The notes below the pieces were generated by a model. The model saw only the letters and a list, made by a program, of their open reading frames with translations, was not told the origin of the DNA and did not search any database. A program made the position numbers and the translations under genes. Source: Armigeres subalbatus (lineage: Eukaryota > Arthropoda > Insecta > Diptera > Culicidae). From it: a stretch of 64,000 nt of DNA. Shown here in pieces: positions 22,759 to 35,712 of the stretch (position 1 is its first letter; each line of letters begins with the position of its first letter). The DNA is taken from positions 41,661,065-41,725,064 of the forward strand of contig NC_085141.1 in assembly GCF_024139115.2 (NCBI RefSeq), read 5' to 3'.

Positions 22759-25700
22759 TTAACCCTCAAACTGCCGGGACGAATCTTGACAACTTAAAAC
22801 AGCTCGTTCTCGGTCAATTTTTACCTAAATTGCAAGCGGTTTCAACTGTGATCAAGGGGAATAGTAGTTCCAGCATGTAGAGGGGTGAAATGCTCAGAAT
22901 GACCCTCCCTCTTTTAGAGGGGGGAGTTTTGAAGTGTGGCATAAGTCATTTTTTGAGCAAATGTTTAGTATTTTGAAACTTTTAACATCATAACAGGTAT
23001 TTTAGTATAAGTAAATAATGGTCAATGTGAATGGTTGAAAACAATGGCCTAATAGACATAAATTGATCTCCGGATGACCTCCGAATAGGTTCTGGAGACC
23101 CGGAATATCCAGTCTAAAAGGCCATTATAGAATCACCGAACATATCGGTCTTCCGACACCTCAAACTTCTCAGAATCTCATAAGTAACTTAGAAAACACC
23201 ATAGTTTCTTGGTAGGGTAAAACTGGCCATTTGATGGCCACGAAACAGGTTCCGGAAACCCGGAATTTCCGGTAAAAAATGGCCAACATAAAGCTTCAAA
23301 ACAAATTAGGCTTCCGACTCCTCAAACTCCTCAGAATCTCATAAGTAACTTAGAAAACGTCATAGTTTTTCAGTAGGGTAGAACTGGCCATGCAATGGCC
23401 ACGGAACAGGTTCCGGAAACCCGGAATTTCTGGTACAAAAGGCCAAGATAAAACTACATAACAAATTAGGCTTCCAATAACTCAAACTTCTCAGAATCTC
23501 ATGAGTAATTTCGAAAATGCCTTGGTTTCTTGGTAGGGTAAAACTGGCCATGCGATGGCCACGGAACAGGTTCCGGAAACCCGAAATTTCTGGTACAAAA
23601 GGCAAACATAAACCTACATAACAAATTTGTCTTACGACACCTCAATCCTCTTAGAATCTCATGAGTTATCTAGAAAACGCCTTAATTTCTTGGTAGGGTA
23701 AAACTGACGGTGCGATGGCCATGGAACAGGTTCCGGAAACTCGGAATTTCCGGTAAAAAATGGCCCACATGAAACTTCAAAACAAATTAGGCGTCCGACA
23801 CCTCAAACTTCTCAGAATCTCATATGTAACTTACAAAACGCCAAAGTTTTTCAGTAGGGTAGAACTGGCCATGCAATGGCCACGGAACAGGTTCCGGAAA
23901 CCCGGATTTTCCGGTACACAAAGCCAACATAAAACTACATAACAAATTAGGCTTCCGACAACTTCTCAGAATCTCATGAGTAATCTGGAAAACGCCTTAG
24001 TTTCTTGGTAGGGTAAAACTGGCGGTGCGATGGCCATGGAACAGGTTCCGGAAACCCGGAATTTCCGGTAAAAAATGGCCCACATAAAACTACAAAACAA
24101 ATTAGGCTTCCGACACCTCAAACTTCTCAGAATCTCATGAGTAATTTAGAAAATGCCTTAGTTTCTTGATAGGGTAAAACTGGCCATGCGATGGCCACGG
24201 AACAAGTTCCGGAAACCCGGAGTTTTCGGTTCAAAAGGCCAGCACAGAATCACGGAATATATCGGTCTTCCGACACCTCAATCCTCTCAGAATCTCATTA
24301 GTAATCCAGATAACGCCACAGTTTTTTTGGTAGGGTAAAACTGGGCATGTGATGATCACGGTTCCGGGAGCCCGGAATTCACGGTACAAAAGGTCAACAT
24401 AGAACTATAAAACAGGTCCAAACCCTTATCTTACCTTACACCTTACTTCTCCGGTACTAAAGACCAACGTAGAACTACAAAATAAATCAGTCTTCAAACA
24501 TTTTTATGTTCGGATGTACCACTTTGACCAGCTATTAGATCTATTGCAGCATTCCCCGTATTCTTAATGTATAGGTGCATCTCCAATTACTCCAATACTA
24601 TTGATAAGCAATGCAGTATCGGTTTCGATGTAGTTCTTGTTTTTTTCTCTCAAGAGGATCATGATAGCCTATTTGGACCCTTTACAGACCCTTTACAGAT
24701 CTATTCAACGTTACAGGAAAAAGCCTACATAGAACTACAAAATAAATCAGTCTATCGACCCCTCAAATGGCCACCGAATAGGTTTCTGAAATCCAGGATT
24801 TCCAGTGAAAAAGACCTACATAGAACATCTGTATAAATCAGTTTTCCGACACCTTGAACTTCTGAGAATTTAATGAGTTATCCAGAAAACGCCAAATTGC
24901 TCTTCTACTGGCAATTTTATAGCCACAGAACAAGATTCGGAGTCCCTGGAAAGCCCATTTCCATAGCCTAACATGGCCTTTTGTACCGGATATTTCGGGC
25001 TCCCGAAACCTATCATTAAACTATGGCGTTTTCAAAATTACTCATTAGATTCTGAGAAGTTTAAAGTGCCGGAAGACCGCTTAATTTCGTGATTCTATGA
25101 TGACTTTTTGTACTGCTTGTTACGGGCTTCTGGAATCTATTCCGTTGTCGTCACTTGGCCAGTTTAACTCTACCAAGGAACTAAGACGTTTTCTGGATTA
25201 CTTAAGATATTCTGAGAAGTTTGAGGTGTCGGAAGACTTATTTGTATTGACGTTGGCCTTTTGTACCGGGAATTTCGGGTCTCTGGAACCTATACCGTGG
25301 CCCTACTAAGAAACTAAGACGTTTTCTAGATTACTCATGAGAATCTGAGAAATTTGAAATTTCGGAAGCCTGATTTGTTTTGTATGGTTTTTTTTACCGG
25401 AAATCCCGGGTTTCTGGAACCTGTTCCATGGCCATCAAATGGCCAGTTTTACCCTACCAAGAAACTATGGCGTTTTCTAAGTTACTTGTGCGATTCAGAG
25501 AAGTTTGAGGTGTTGGAAGACCGATATATTCCGTGATTCTATGTTGGCCTTTTATACCGGATATTTCGGGTTTCCGGAACCTGTTCGGTGATCATCCGGA
25601 GGCCAATTTATATCTATTTGGCTATTGTTGTCGACCATTCACATTGACCATTAATTACTTATACTAAAACATCCGTTATGATGATGATTTCAAAATACTA

Positions 25701-27337
25701 AACATTTGCTCTAAAAATGACACTTCAAAACTCCCCCTCTAAAAGAGGGAGGGTCATCCTGAGCATTTTACCCATCTACTTTCTGGAACTACTATTCCCC
25801 TCGACCACAGTTGCAACCGCTTGCATTTTAGTAGAAAATTGACCGAGAACGAGCTGTTTCAAATTGTCAAGATTCGTCCCGGCAGTTTGAGGATAAAAAG
25901 AAACCTTGAGAATAAATATGTTACCTAATTGTCAATTAATTCATCTAATCCGAGCACCAGCATTTTTAGCGTTATTGGTTCATTGGGGGCCCTCCTTAGC
26001 GGTGCGGCAAGATGCACGGCTACAAAGCAAGACCATGCTGAGGGTGGTTGGGCTCGATTCCCGGTAACGGTCTAGACAATTTTCGGATTGGAAATTGTCC
26101 TGACTTCCCTGAGCATAAAAGTATCATCGTGTTAGCCTCATGATAAACGAATGCAGAAATGGTAACATGGCTTAGAAACCTAGCAGTTAATAACTGTGGA
26201 AGTACTTAATAAACACTAAGCTGCGAGGAGGCATTGTCCCAGAGGGGGATGTAAGGCCAATGAAGAAGAAGAAGAAGAAGAAGAAGAAGAAGAAGAAGAA
26301 GAAGAAGAAGAAGAAGAACTCATGAGATTATGAGAGGGTAGTTTTATGTCGGCCTTTTGTACCGGAAATTCCGGGTTTCTGGAACCTATAAAATGACCCT
26401 ACTGAAAAACTATGGGGTTTTCTAAGCTACTTATGAGATTCTGAGAAGTTTGAGGTGTCGGACGGCTAATTTGTTTTGTAGTTTTATATTGGCTATTTTG
26501 TACCGGAAATTTCGGGTTTCCGGAACCTGTTCCATGGCCATTGCATGGCCAGTTTTACCCTACCAAGAAACTAAGGCATTTTCTAAATTACTCATGAGAT
26601 TCTAAGAAGTTTGAGGTATTGGAAGCCTAATTTGTTATGTAGTTTTATCTTGGCCTTTTGTACCGGAAATTCCGGATTTCCGGAACCTGTTCCGTGGCCA
26701 TTGCATGGCCAGTTCTACCCTACTGAAAAACTATGACGTTTTCTATGTTACTTATGAGATTCTGAGGAGTTTGAGGTGTCGGAAGCCTAATTTGTTTTGA
26801 AGCTTTATGTTGGCCATTTTTTACCGGAAATTCCGGGTTTCCGGAACCTGTTCCGTGGCCATCAAATGGCCAGTTTTACCCTACCAAGAAACTATGGTGT
26901 TTTCTAAGTTACTTATGAGATTCTGAGAAGTTTGAGGTGTCGGAAGACCGATATGTTCGGTGATTTTATAATGGCCTTTTATACCGGATATTCCGGGTCT
27001 CCAGAACCTATTCGGAGGTCATCCGGAGATCAATTTATGTCTATTAGGCCATTGTTGTCAACCATTCACATTGACCATTATTTACTTATACTAAAATACC
27101 TGTTATGATGTTAAAAGTTTCAAAATACTAAACATTTGCTCAAAAAATGACTTATGCCACACTTCAAAACTCCCCCCTCTAAAAGAGGGAGGGTCATCCT
27201 GAGCATTTTACCCCTCTACATGCTGGAACTACTATTCCCCTTGATCACAGTTGAAACCGCTTGCAATTTAGGTAAAAATTGACGGAGAACGAGCTGTTTT
27301 AAGTTGTCAAGATTCGTCCCGGCAGTTTGAGGGTTAA
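22759..27337. mobile_element. Long-inverted-repeat element with TTAA ends (family 1)
   Basis: Starts TTAACCCTCAAACTGCCG and ends with its complement CGGCAGTTTGAGGGTTAA. The outer few hundred bases of both sides are near-complementary. The left arm holds about 8 tandem units of about 160 bp (e.g. CAGAATCTCA at 23171, 23332, 23492, 23652, 23813, 23967, 24128, 24298). The right side carries the same units inverted. Each unit includes GGAACAGGTTCCGGAAACCC. TTAA ends and CCCT starts are typical of piggyBac-type elements; no transposase is encoded. A second, slightly mutated right terminus occurs at about 25560-25896, so the right arm is duplicated. A Feilai SINE separates the two right arms. Confidence 0.75.
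25985..26318 (+). mobile_element. Feilai-type SINE, copy 2, long (AAG)n tail
   Basis: tRNA-like head starting GGGCCCTCCTTAGCGGTG, body near-identical to 7255-7546, and a tail of about 19 AAG/GAA triplets (26262-26318). It lies between the two right arms of the long-inverted-repeat element. Confidence 0.87.
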
Positions 27338-28060
27338 ACAAATAAATTTCATTATTAATGAGCGTTTGAGGTTTTGTAAGAAAGTTATCAGGCAATCCAT
27401 TTTTTACTCTTTTACTATTATCCGATAATGATGAAGTACGTCCTAAAAATTTTTTAAATGGATGTAGTTTGTCAAAAATGCTTGCTACATACGTTTGAAC
27501 ATTCTTGGTTTTCTAAAATGTGACGCTTAAAGTTTGTTTAGATTACGAGATGGTACACTACACTTTGTCATCAAGAGCCTCCTTATTATAGCTTAATCCT
27601 CATAAAGCTTGTAGTCGGAGTATGCTCTCAAAATAGTTTTAGCTACTTTCTCAATATTTCGAAGACACCGTGATTTTTTTCAGATTTTGGAACATGTGCA
27701 ATTTAAAATAGTTCACTGTTCTTGGTTTTTATTCTTTCAATAATGTACGCATTCAGGCTTGTGATTGATTATTTGTTTACAATTTAACTTTAAAAAAATA
27801 AGTTCTTTGCTATGAAACTGCCATAGTATCATTCCATAAACGAATATGTACAAGATACAGTGATAACTCGATCCTTAGCATGTTAAAATTTTATCTGCAC
27901 CCGATTTTATGACGGTTTTGATACGGTTTCTCAACGATCCAATTTTGCCACATTTTTGGAAATCTATATGACAGTTAAAATCATTGCTTTAAATTTCTCC
28001 TATTTGACCTCTCTAAAGAGGTAAGTTTTTCTGGACATATTTTATAATGAGCGAAAAAGG
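27338..28060. other. AT-rich unique DNA
   Basis: No frame of note, no fold or repeat recognised. Confidence 0.4.
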
Positions 28061-28073
28061 CATCATCACTTAT

Positions 28074-28900
28074 CCTCAACCGATTTGCTCGCCTCAAAAT
28101 GCATTCGACGCAGAATCCTGTCCCACTGACTCCTTTTTTAAATTGGCCAGATCGAACTATGGGATCGAAAGTTATGGCCAAAATACAAAATCCTACGAAA
28201 AAATCGCGTAAAAAATGTCACTCATTTTTCGGGCACTTATCCTCAACCGATTTGCTCACAACAAGTTGCATTCGACGCAGAATCCTGTCTCATTGCTTCC
28301 TATTTGAAATTGGCCAGATCGGACTATGGGATCGAGAGTTATGGCCAAAATACAAAATCATACAAAAAAACCGCGTAAAAAATGTCACTCATTTTTCGGG
28401 CACTTATCCTCAACCGATTTGCTCGCAACAAATTGCATTCGACGCAGAATCCTGTCCCATTGTGTTCTATTTGAAATTGGCCAGATCGAACTATGGGATC
28501 GAACTTATGGCCAAAATACAAAATCCTACGAAAAAATCGCGTAAAAAATGTCACTCATTTTTCGGGCACTTTTCCTCAACCGATTTACTCGCAACAAGTT
28601 GCATTTGACGCAGAATCCTGTCCCATTGATTCCTATTTGAAATTGGCCAGATCGAACTATGGGATCGAAAGTTATGGCCAAAATACAAAATCCTACGAAA
28701 AAATCGCGTAAAAAATGTCACTCATTTTTCGGGCACTTATCCTCAACCGATTTTCTCGCATTAAATTGCATTCGACGCAGAATGTCTCATATTTTCTTAT
28801 TGAAAATTGGCCAGATCGGACTATGGGCTTAGATGTTATGGTCAAATTACTATTTATTGTGAAAAAGAGTTCAAAAAAGTCTAGCTCATTTTTTTAGCAC
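28074..28900 (+). repeat. 167-bp tandem array, five units
   Basis: CCTCAACCGA marks unit starts at 28074, 28241, 28408, 28574 and 28741, a 166-167 bp period. Each unit contains CTCGCAACAAGTTGCATTCG, CAGAATCCTGTCCCATTG and GGACTATGGGATCGAAAG. The last unit is more diverged. Long frames across the array are by-products of the period. Confidence 0.9.
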
Positions 28901-29345
28901 TTAGACTTCATCTATTCCCCCCCCCCCCAAGCAACACAAGTTCAACAAATCTGGTTGCAGTAACCATATAGTGACTGAATCCGGTCATATATAAGTAACT
29001 GTGATTGATGTGCAATATGTGTGCTTCTCAGGTCGCTCGCAACAGATTGCATTCGACGCAGAATCTTGTCCCATTGTTTCCTATAGAAACTTGGCCGGAT
29101 CGTACAATTGGGTCAAAAGTTATGGCGAAAATACTAATTTTAAAACTACAAAATAAAATGCCATTTTTTGCTCTTATGCTCATCCGATTTGTTTGCAACA
29201 AATTGCGTTTGGCGAGAATTTTTTTTATGCATATAAACGGATATGAAAAATAAGACCAATCCACATATTGGTGTTATTTGAGATTTTTCCAGACCTTTTG
29301 AACGAACGAGAAAGGCACCATCACCGCTAGGTGGATTAATCTGGG
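28901..29345. repeat. Terminal part of the 167-bp-unit element
   Basis: After a C10 run (about 28918) and another diverged unit (about 29030-29110), the sequence ends in ACGAGAAAGGCACCATCACC and GCTAGGTGGATTAATCTGGG. This same terminal phrase ends the copies at 34936-35490 and, inverted, 44963. It is probably the end of a composite element running from about 28050. Confidence 0.6.
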
Positions 29346-30740
29346 TTTTTTTCGGTCAAATGACATATTCGGCTAACCGTCTTTCCTGCTAATGGATTAA
29401 CCGCCCCTTTTACCGAATCACATGTCCCTCCTTCGAGCTTTCAAAATTTTATGATGGCCGAGAATCCAACCGCCGAAAGCTCGGGAGTAATTTCAATGAA
29501 TTGCTGTTAAAATTAATGCCGCGATTTCGGTAAAAAGTTCGCCGAATGACATATCGTCGGATGACGTTTAGTCAAATGACATTTGGTCGAAGGGACATTT
29601 ACTCGAAAGGTAAGTTAGTCTAATGGACATTAAGTCGAAAGTTGAATGTGTATTTCAGCATAATAGGTCGATAATATGTAAGGAAGTTTAATGAGCAGCA
29701 GCGGAAGAAACGAATACAGCTGCTGATGAGACTTTTTCGCTTGAGCAAACAGAAATTTTCTGGAGAATCTGCTGGACTATAGAGAAAATGTAAACCAACA
29801 GAAATAGAAAAATATTGAGAACCGATTGGAAAAAAAACCCTCGTTGACATTTGACAAATGGCGAATGACATTTGTTTAAATGACATTTCGTTGAAAGAAC
29901 ATACAGTCGAATGCACATTTGGTCGAATGTACGAAAATAAAATATAGCATAGGTCTTCTCATTCTTTTCATGGATACTTTTTCTTTTACTTGATATTCAT
30001 ACAATAATTAGTTCAGTATAAAGATCACCTACAATTATAATTCGTTCATGGTTGGCCGAAAACTTAATTCTGACCAAATACTCATACGATCGGATGTCTA
30101 TTCTGCGCAATGTCTTATCGATGAAGTTTTATTCGACGAAACATCATCGACTAAATGTCTTTTGACCAGTTGGTATAGATTCATCTTAGTTGATTAGGGA
30201 GATTCGTCTGAATCAATATTCTGTCGGGAATATTTACCATTTCCCTATTACTTATTCTTTTTATGTGCCCAACATGTTTGATGGGAACATCAATATTTTT
30301 CGAAACACCGCAATACATTAATTAGTTTTTGAATATTATTGACTAAAGTTTCTTTCACGGAGTAGCAACCGTGGGCGGTTAATCAGGCTCATTGTTGACT
30401 AAAGTTTTTATCCTAAATGTAAAATCTGCTTCTAGCTGCAAAAATCTGCTTTCGACTAAATTTCCATTTGAACAAATGTCCTTCCGAGGTAATGTCCTTT
30501 CGACCAAACGTCATTCGACCAAATGTACGAGATTTCTTCAAGAAAAAATCTGCCATCGACTAAATGTCCATTCGACGTGGTGTGCTTTCGACCAAATGTC
30601 AGTCGACCAAATATCCTACGTTCTGGTTCATAAATGTTCGACTATCCATTCGATCAAAAGTTCATTCGACGTAATTGTCCTTCTGACCAAATATCATTCG
30701 ACTAAATGTCATTCGACGAAATTTTCTTCGTCGAGGTTGT
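29346..30740. repeat. Degenerate CATTCGACCAAATGTC arrays
   Basis: Clusters near 29346-29640, 29840-29935, 30050-30170 and 30455-30730 of a loose 12-16 bp phrase (CATTCGACCAAATGTC, TTCGGTCAAATGACAT). Non-repetitive spacers separate them. No gene. Confidence 0.65.
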
Positions 30741-31026
30741 ATAGATTCTGGCTTGTGACGTGTTAAAACTCCAAGATTTTGCAATAACTAGTCCATTTTA
30801 TATGTGCGCTAAAGGGCATTTGATCTAGATGGGATAATCCTCTTAAGACTGCTTGTTTTGCAAAATCATGAAGTTTGACACGTCGGAAGTCGTGTTCCCG
30901 GCTCGATCAGGAAGTGGTTATTTTTTCGGGACGGGAGGTTACCCCAGTACTCTCATTTATATATCCGGAACCATTTGCATTTCCAAAACGATGACCAATG
31001 CATTGATGACATTGCAATGTGCATAA

Positions 31027-31106
31027 ACTGCCGCTAACCGCAAGTCGAGCACATCTGTCTATGGGCCTCCATATACAGATGTGCTCGACTTGCGGTTAGC
31101 GGCAGT
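31027..31106. repeat. Perfect palindromic MITE, 32-bp arms
   Basis: 80 bp: a 32-bp arm (31027-31058, begins ACTGCCGCTAACCGCAAGTC), a 16-bp loop, and an exactly complementary arm (31075-31106). Copies: 45175-45252 (imperfect) and 9903-9954 (half). It has no coding capacity. Confidence 0.9.
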
Positions 31107-31997
31107 AAAGCTATAGGAATTTTGGGATCGATTGCAGAAAACAGAACCGAATTCCGATGCAAGACGGCTGAGAACCATCATTTTGAAAATTTATTTTTCC
31201 ATGAAATTGGGGATCAAACATGTAGGTGTTATAAAAAATTGAAGATATAAGAACAAATAGCAGCATCGATGATTGCGATAAAACCAAATGAAACAATAGT
31301 GGCTATTAGAAGACCTCATGAAAATATGAATAAAGCATCTTGGTATGGAAAATGTTACTTGCGTAATGCTCATGGTCAGCAAAAATAATTCCCCATAAAA
31401 AATCAAAGATTCCATCACAAAATAAAAACTGCAGGCTACTGACAATACATTATTTAGCTCATCGCTAGAAGCTAGATCGTAGCAAGGCTGGGCACGCATT
31501 TTCAGAAAACTGTGTTTCAGACAGCGGCTATGTCTATTGACATAGTTTCGTTTAAACACATTCATGCGTAGTTATATGAAATAAATGATACTAAATCCAT
31601 TAAAATACAGTTTTTGAGCTTTTTAAGCTTGGACATCTTCCGGTCTTCATCATTAGAGAATTAGAAAATGCACATGTGGAGATTCGCTCAGGAGATAGAT
31701 AAGATTATAGGATTTATCGAAATTCAATCAATCGGTCAATCCGAAAATGACAAAATAACCCGAAATCGGTTCAAACTATTCTCCGCGAGGGGTTACAATG
31801 ACGTGATTATAAATTTTTGAAGAATCACTATTCAAGCAAAAGAGTGCAAGACAATCGGTATTGAAAAATAAAGAACGTATCTGACAGAAGTTTTCTTTAA
31901 ATTTTCAAGCATAGTGGGAGAAATAAGTTTGTTCCATTTACGCTTGCCAGTATTTCAATTGGAATTTGTCGTACCGTTCCGAGTAAAATTATTTCCT
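31107..31997. other. Unique DNA, nothing recognised
   Basis: A minus-strand frame at 31191-31565 is rich in Phe, Ser and Cys with no domain. It is probably chance. Confidence 0.35.
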
Positions 31998-32527
31998 TTA
32001 ACCCTTTTGTTACCGACAAAAAAACACCCTTACGTTACCGACAGGGTACCCGGGTACCCACGGACTTAAAATGATCATAACATTGTCAGTTTTTCACCGA
32101 TTTTGACGATTTTGGTTGCTACGGATGCAGGAACTTACCCGCTATTCGATACATGTTACAGAAAACCGATTCGGATTACCTGGTAACCGGAATTTCGGAT
32201 TAACTGGGCCAAGTCCCAAAGTATGTGCAAATTGAAGATATATATTCAACCAAATGAAGATTTCTTGCGTTATGACTAATAAACTTCGTTGGAAATTTAA
32301 AGAATATAACTTAACTACGTTACAGGACCATCTTATGAATTAATCCCGGAACGGTTATTCCGGAAGCAGGTTCCCGTCGGGCCTAAAGTGGCCACAAACT
32401 TATTCTGAAGAAACCCTGGCAATATGGGTATCAACATTCATGAAATTGTTTCGGAAGCATGATCTGATAAGTAATTGGACCATTGGATGGTTTGACAACG
32501 AATCGGTCATCCTGGAACAGGTTCCCG

Positions 32528-34522
32528 CCCAAGTAACATTCAAACAGCTCTTTGGCATTTGGTGTTATTTATTGCGGTTTTATTGCAACAATAGTCATGC
32601 TTTTCAGTTTAGAAAAAGCATTTAACATGCATGAATTATGGTCCTTCTATAGGCTGTTTTCAAAACCTTTCGAAGCAGGTTATAAATTCCGGATGATACG
32701 AAATTTTAAATATGAATTTATTGAAGCATTCCATGCCTTCATTAAACCATTTGAAAAATAACAATAAAGCTCTTTGATTTTTGTTTTATTTGTTATTATA
32801 AAATACTTCTTAAAGTTGTTTTGTAACTACAAATTATGCTTTCAAAACAATATGGCTTTAAATTGGCATTTGTAAATGCTACAAACTTTGGATTGAAAAA
32901 AAATCGCGAAATGAAGACGAGTAGTAAGAGCTGAGAACTTCATTCTCACAACAAGTATAGCCTTTAGATATAACTATGCTGCGTGCTTACTCACAATATG
33001 CATGCTGACATATTTTCAGCTACGTCAATTATCTCGGTATCGAAATTTACGTTTCCGAAATCACGAGGTGGCTATGTAGGTGGAAAGACACTAACGTTAG
33101 AAGAAATAACATGATGCGCGTACCTGCTTCAGCCACCTTAAGGTGGTTATACAATGAAGCCACAAATCGGCCATCTTGGAAACCACGTGCTTTTTCTAGT
33201 GATTTTTCAAGAGCACGAATTGAGAGAACCACAACACCCATGGAGATGAAACATCCGTAGATCGTTTGCTTACTTATGCTAAACAATCGACTTTAATTTC
33301 ACTAATGTACGAAAATTATTACGCTAGATTTGAACTTTTGATAATAGGAGTAGAAAACCGTGTGGTGAATTTGAAATTCACCACGTGGCTTGATTTTGTA
33401 TAATCACCTTAAACGTTTCACATTTTCACGTTTCGCATTTCTATTTCCGATAATATGCCGTCACAGTATTTTATTTTTTACTTACGTGTATTGATTGATT
33501 TATTCTGTGCCGAAAACTTCCTTTCATGCCGTTTGTTTAGTTTTGTTTGGAAATTTTGAACTGTCAAATCCCCTCTTATTATGGTCATCATATATGTTGA
33601 AAAATGACCAATCGGCATTTGTAACAGCTAATCTATAATAGTAAATAAGCAATTACGCATGGAAAAAGCTTTTTTAATGTCACATTTAAACATTATGATT
33701 TTGTAGTTGATTTCATCGAAGCAAAACAATTATTTGAACAAATGGACCTTAAAAAATCATCTAGATGCGATCGCCATATTTTTTTCTACTTAGCGTCAGT
33801 GGAGACTTTGCATCCAAATATGTAGGTATACTGCATTACATTCATCGTATTTTATAAACAAATTTCCTAAGAACAATCAAAAATACATAAATAACAATAA
33901 TTTGTTTTTGTTTATCGAAAGATTAGTTTTTTTGAAAAATAATTTAAAATTGGAGTTTTTTGAGAGCGCATCAGTTATATCAATGTTTTGCGCCATATGA
34001 CACAATAAATCTGATTCCGCAACAAAAAAATTATGCACCATACATCAACTCTGCTTCAATTATTTTTATCGATGATTCAGATTATTTTGTTTACATTTGA
34101 TTATGGCATTTTATGGTTTCATATCAATAGATTTTAATTTATTTTGCTGAGACTGAACGTATTTTATTATTTCATGTGATTGTTTGAATAAAGCTAGATT
34201 TAGAGAACTATGCAGGCATCGAGATTAAATAACTTTGAAAAGGTTTTAAATAATGCCAACTTTCATTTATAGGAGTTTGGAAATGGATTTCTAAAGGTTC
34301 TTGATGCCGTTTTTTTGTTTATGTTTCGTCAGATTCTGATCTTGAGCTCCGTCTTACATTTACACTTAAAAACCATTGCAAGAGTGGGCCAACTGGGCGG
34401 ATACTACACTTCAAGAGGTTTTGGTGTAAACGACCGAGAAGCAAATACCTTGGCTAGGGTTTTATTGTCATAGGATTCAAATACTCTTGTAGCAAATCAT
34501 AAAACTCAAAATGTTACTTGGG
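32528..34522. mobile_element. 2-kb TIR element nested in family 2 element
   Basis: Termini CCCAAGTAACATT and AATGTTACTTGGG are exact complements, flanked on both sides by CG. Sequence on either side (GGAACAGGTTCC before, GTGGGGCCTAAAGTGG after) joins into a normal family 2 unit, so this is an insertion. The interior is AT-rich without a transposase-like frame; it holds a further MITE at 33138-33412. Confidence 0.7.
33138..33412. mobile_element. Small MITE, TTAAGGTGRTTATACA ends
   Basis: Left TTAAGGTGGTTATACAATGA and right terminus, read inverted, TTAAGGTGATTATACAAAAT, both followed by AAGCCAC. A further small palindrome (GGTGAATTTGAAATTCACC) lies near the right end. 275 bp, non-coding. Confidence 0.65.
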
Positions 34523-34935
34523 CGTGGGGCCTAAAGTGGCCACAAACTCATTTTGAAGAAAGCCTGGCAATGTGGGTATCAAAATTCATGAAATTGTATC
34601 GGAAGCATGTTCCGATAAGTAATTGGACCATAGGATGGTTTGACAACGGACCGGTCATCCTGGAATAGGTTCCCATGGGGCCTAAAGTGGCCACAAAGTC
34701 ATTTTGAAGAAACCCTGGCAATGTGGGTATCAAAATTCATGAAATTGTGTCGGAAGCATGATCCGATTAGTAATTGGATTATAGGATGGTTTGACAATGG
34801 ATGGGTATCAAATTTCATTAAATTCTGTCTACTCAGAAATGATTTATAATGAACCACAGGCGCTGTAAGTATCATTGGTGTTTGCTGAATAATTTACAAA
34901 AATAAAAAGAACAACTAAAATTTTCAAACATTTTT

Positions 34936-35490
34936 GCCTTTCTCGTATACTAAGTATACGGTAAAGGCTATATGATCGCTCCAAAAACAAACTTTTTATA
35001 GAAGGCCCGGAGACCCATAGTGTTATATACCGATCGACTCAGCTCGACGAATTGAGGTGATGTCTGTGTGTATGTGTGTGTGTGTGTGTGTATGTGTGTG
35101 TGTCTGTGCGCACCCACCCAAAAATATGTCACTCATTTTTCAGATACTTATCCTTAACCGATTTACTCGCAACAAGTTGCATTCGACGCAGGATACTCTA
35201 CCATTGTTTCCTATTGAAAATTGGTCAGATCGGACTATGGGCTCGGAAGTTATGGCCAAAATACCACTTTTTTTATAAAAAAAGAAGTAAAAAAATGTCA
35301 CTCATTTTTCAGGCACTTATCCTTAACCGATTTACTCGCAACATGTTGAACTCGACGCAGAATACTCTCCCATTGTTTCCTATTGAAAATTGGCCAGATC
35401 GGACTATGGGCTCAAAAGTAATGGCCAAAATACTATTTTTATAATGCACGAGAAAGGCGCCATCACCGCTAGGTGGATTAATCAGGGTTT
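34936..35490. mobile_element. Composite MITE with GT microsatellite
   Basis: Left end GCCTTTCTCGTATACTAAG, then GAGACCCATAGTGTTATATA, a TG microsatellite (35060-35106), two 167-bp-type units (about 35140-35260 and 35305-35430), and the right terminus CACGAGAAAGGCGCCATCAC plus GGTGGATTAATCAGGG. It is a near-mirror of 44963-45477. It lies inside the family 2 element. Confidence 0.65.
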
Positions 35491-35604
35491 TTGGTGACAA
35501 AATGGGTCAAAAACGTGACAAAAGCGGAACGTGATAAAATCGGGTCGAAAATGTGATGAAGTCGGAGGTAGATAAAATCGGGGAGTGATAAAATCGGGTC
35601 AACA

Positions 35605-35712
35605 CTGTGTAACTTTTCACTTCTCTCTTCTCTCTTCTCATTTCTCTCATTTCACTTTTCACTTTTTACTTTCCACTTCTCACTATTCACTCCTCATTTC
35701 TCATTCGACCCA
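35605..35712. repeat. CACTTCTC-type simple array
   Basis: Loose repeats of TTCTCACTTCTC/TTTCACTTTTC. The same type occurs at 62130-62440. Confidence 0.75.

Noticed and set aside
28099..28608. 169-codon frame with repeated CIRRRILSHCF motif
   Set aside because: It is the translation of the 167-bp tandem array; stops and frame vary between units.
30392..30766. 124-codon frame
   Set aside because: Covers the degenerate CATTCGACCAAATGTC array; low-complexity translation.
31191..31565. 124-codon minus-strand frame rich in hydrophobic residues
   Set aside because: No start context, domain or conservation evidence; AT-rich chance frame more likely.
35057..35107. TG microsatellite as a regulatory element
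   Set aside because: It is an internal part of a repeated MITE and recurs as CA in its inverse relatives.
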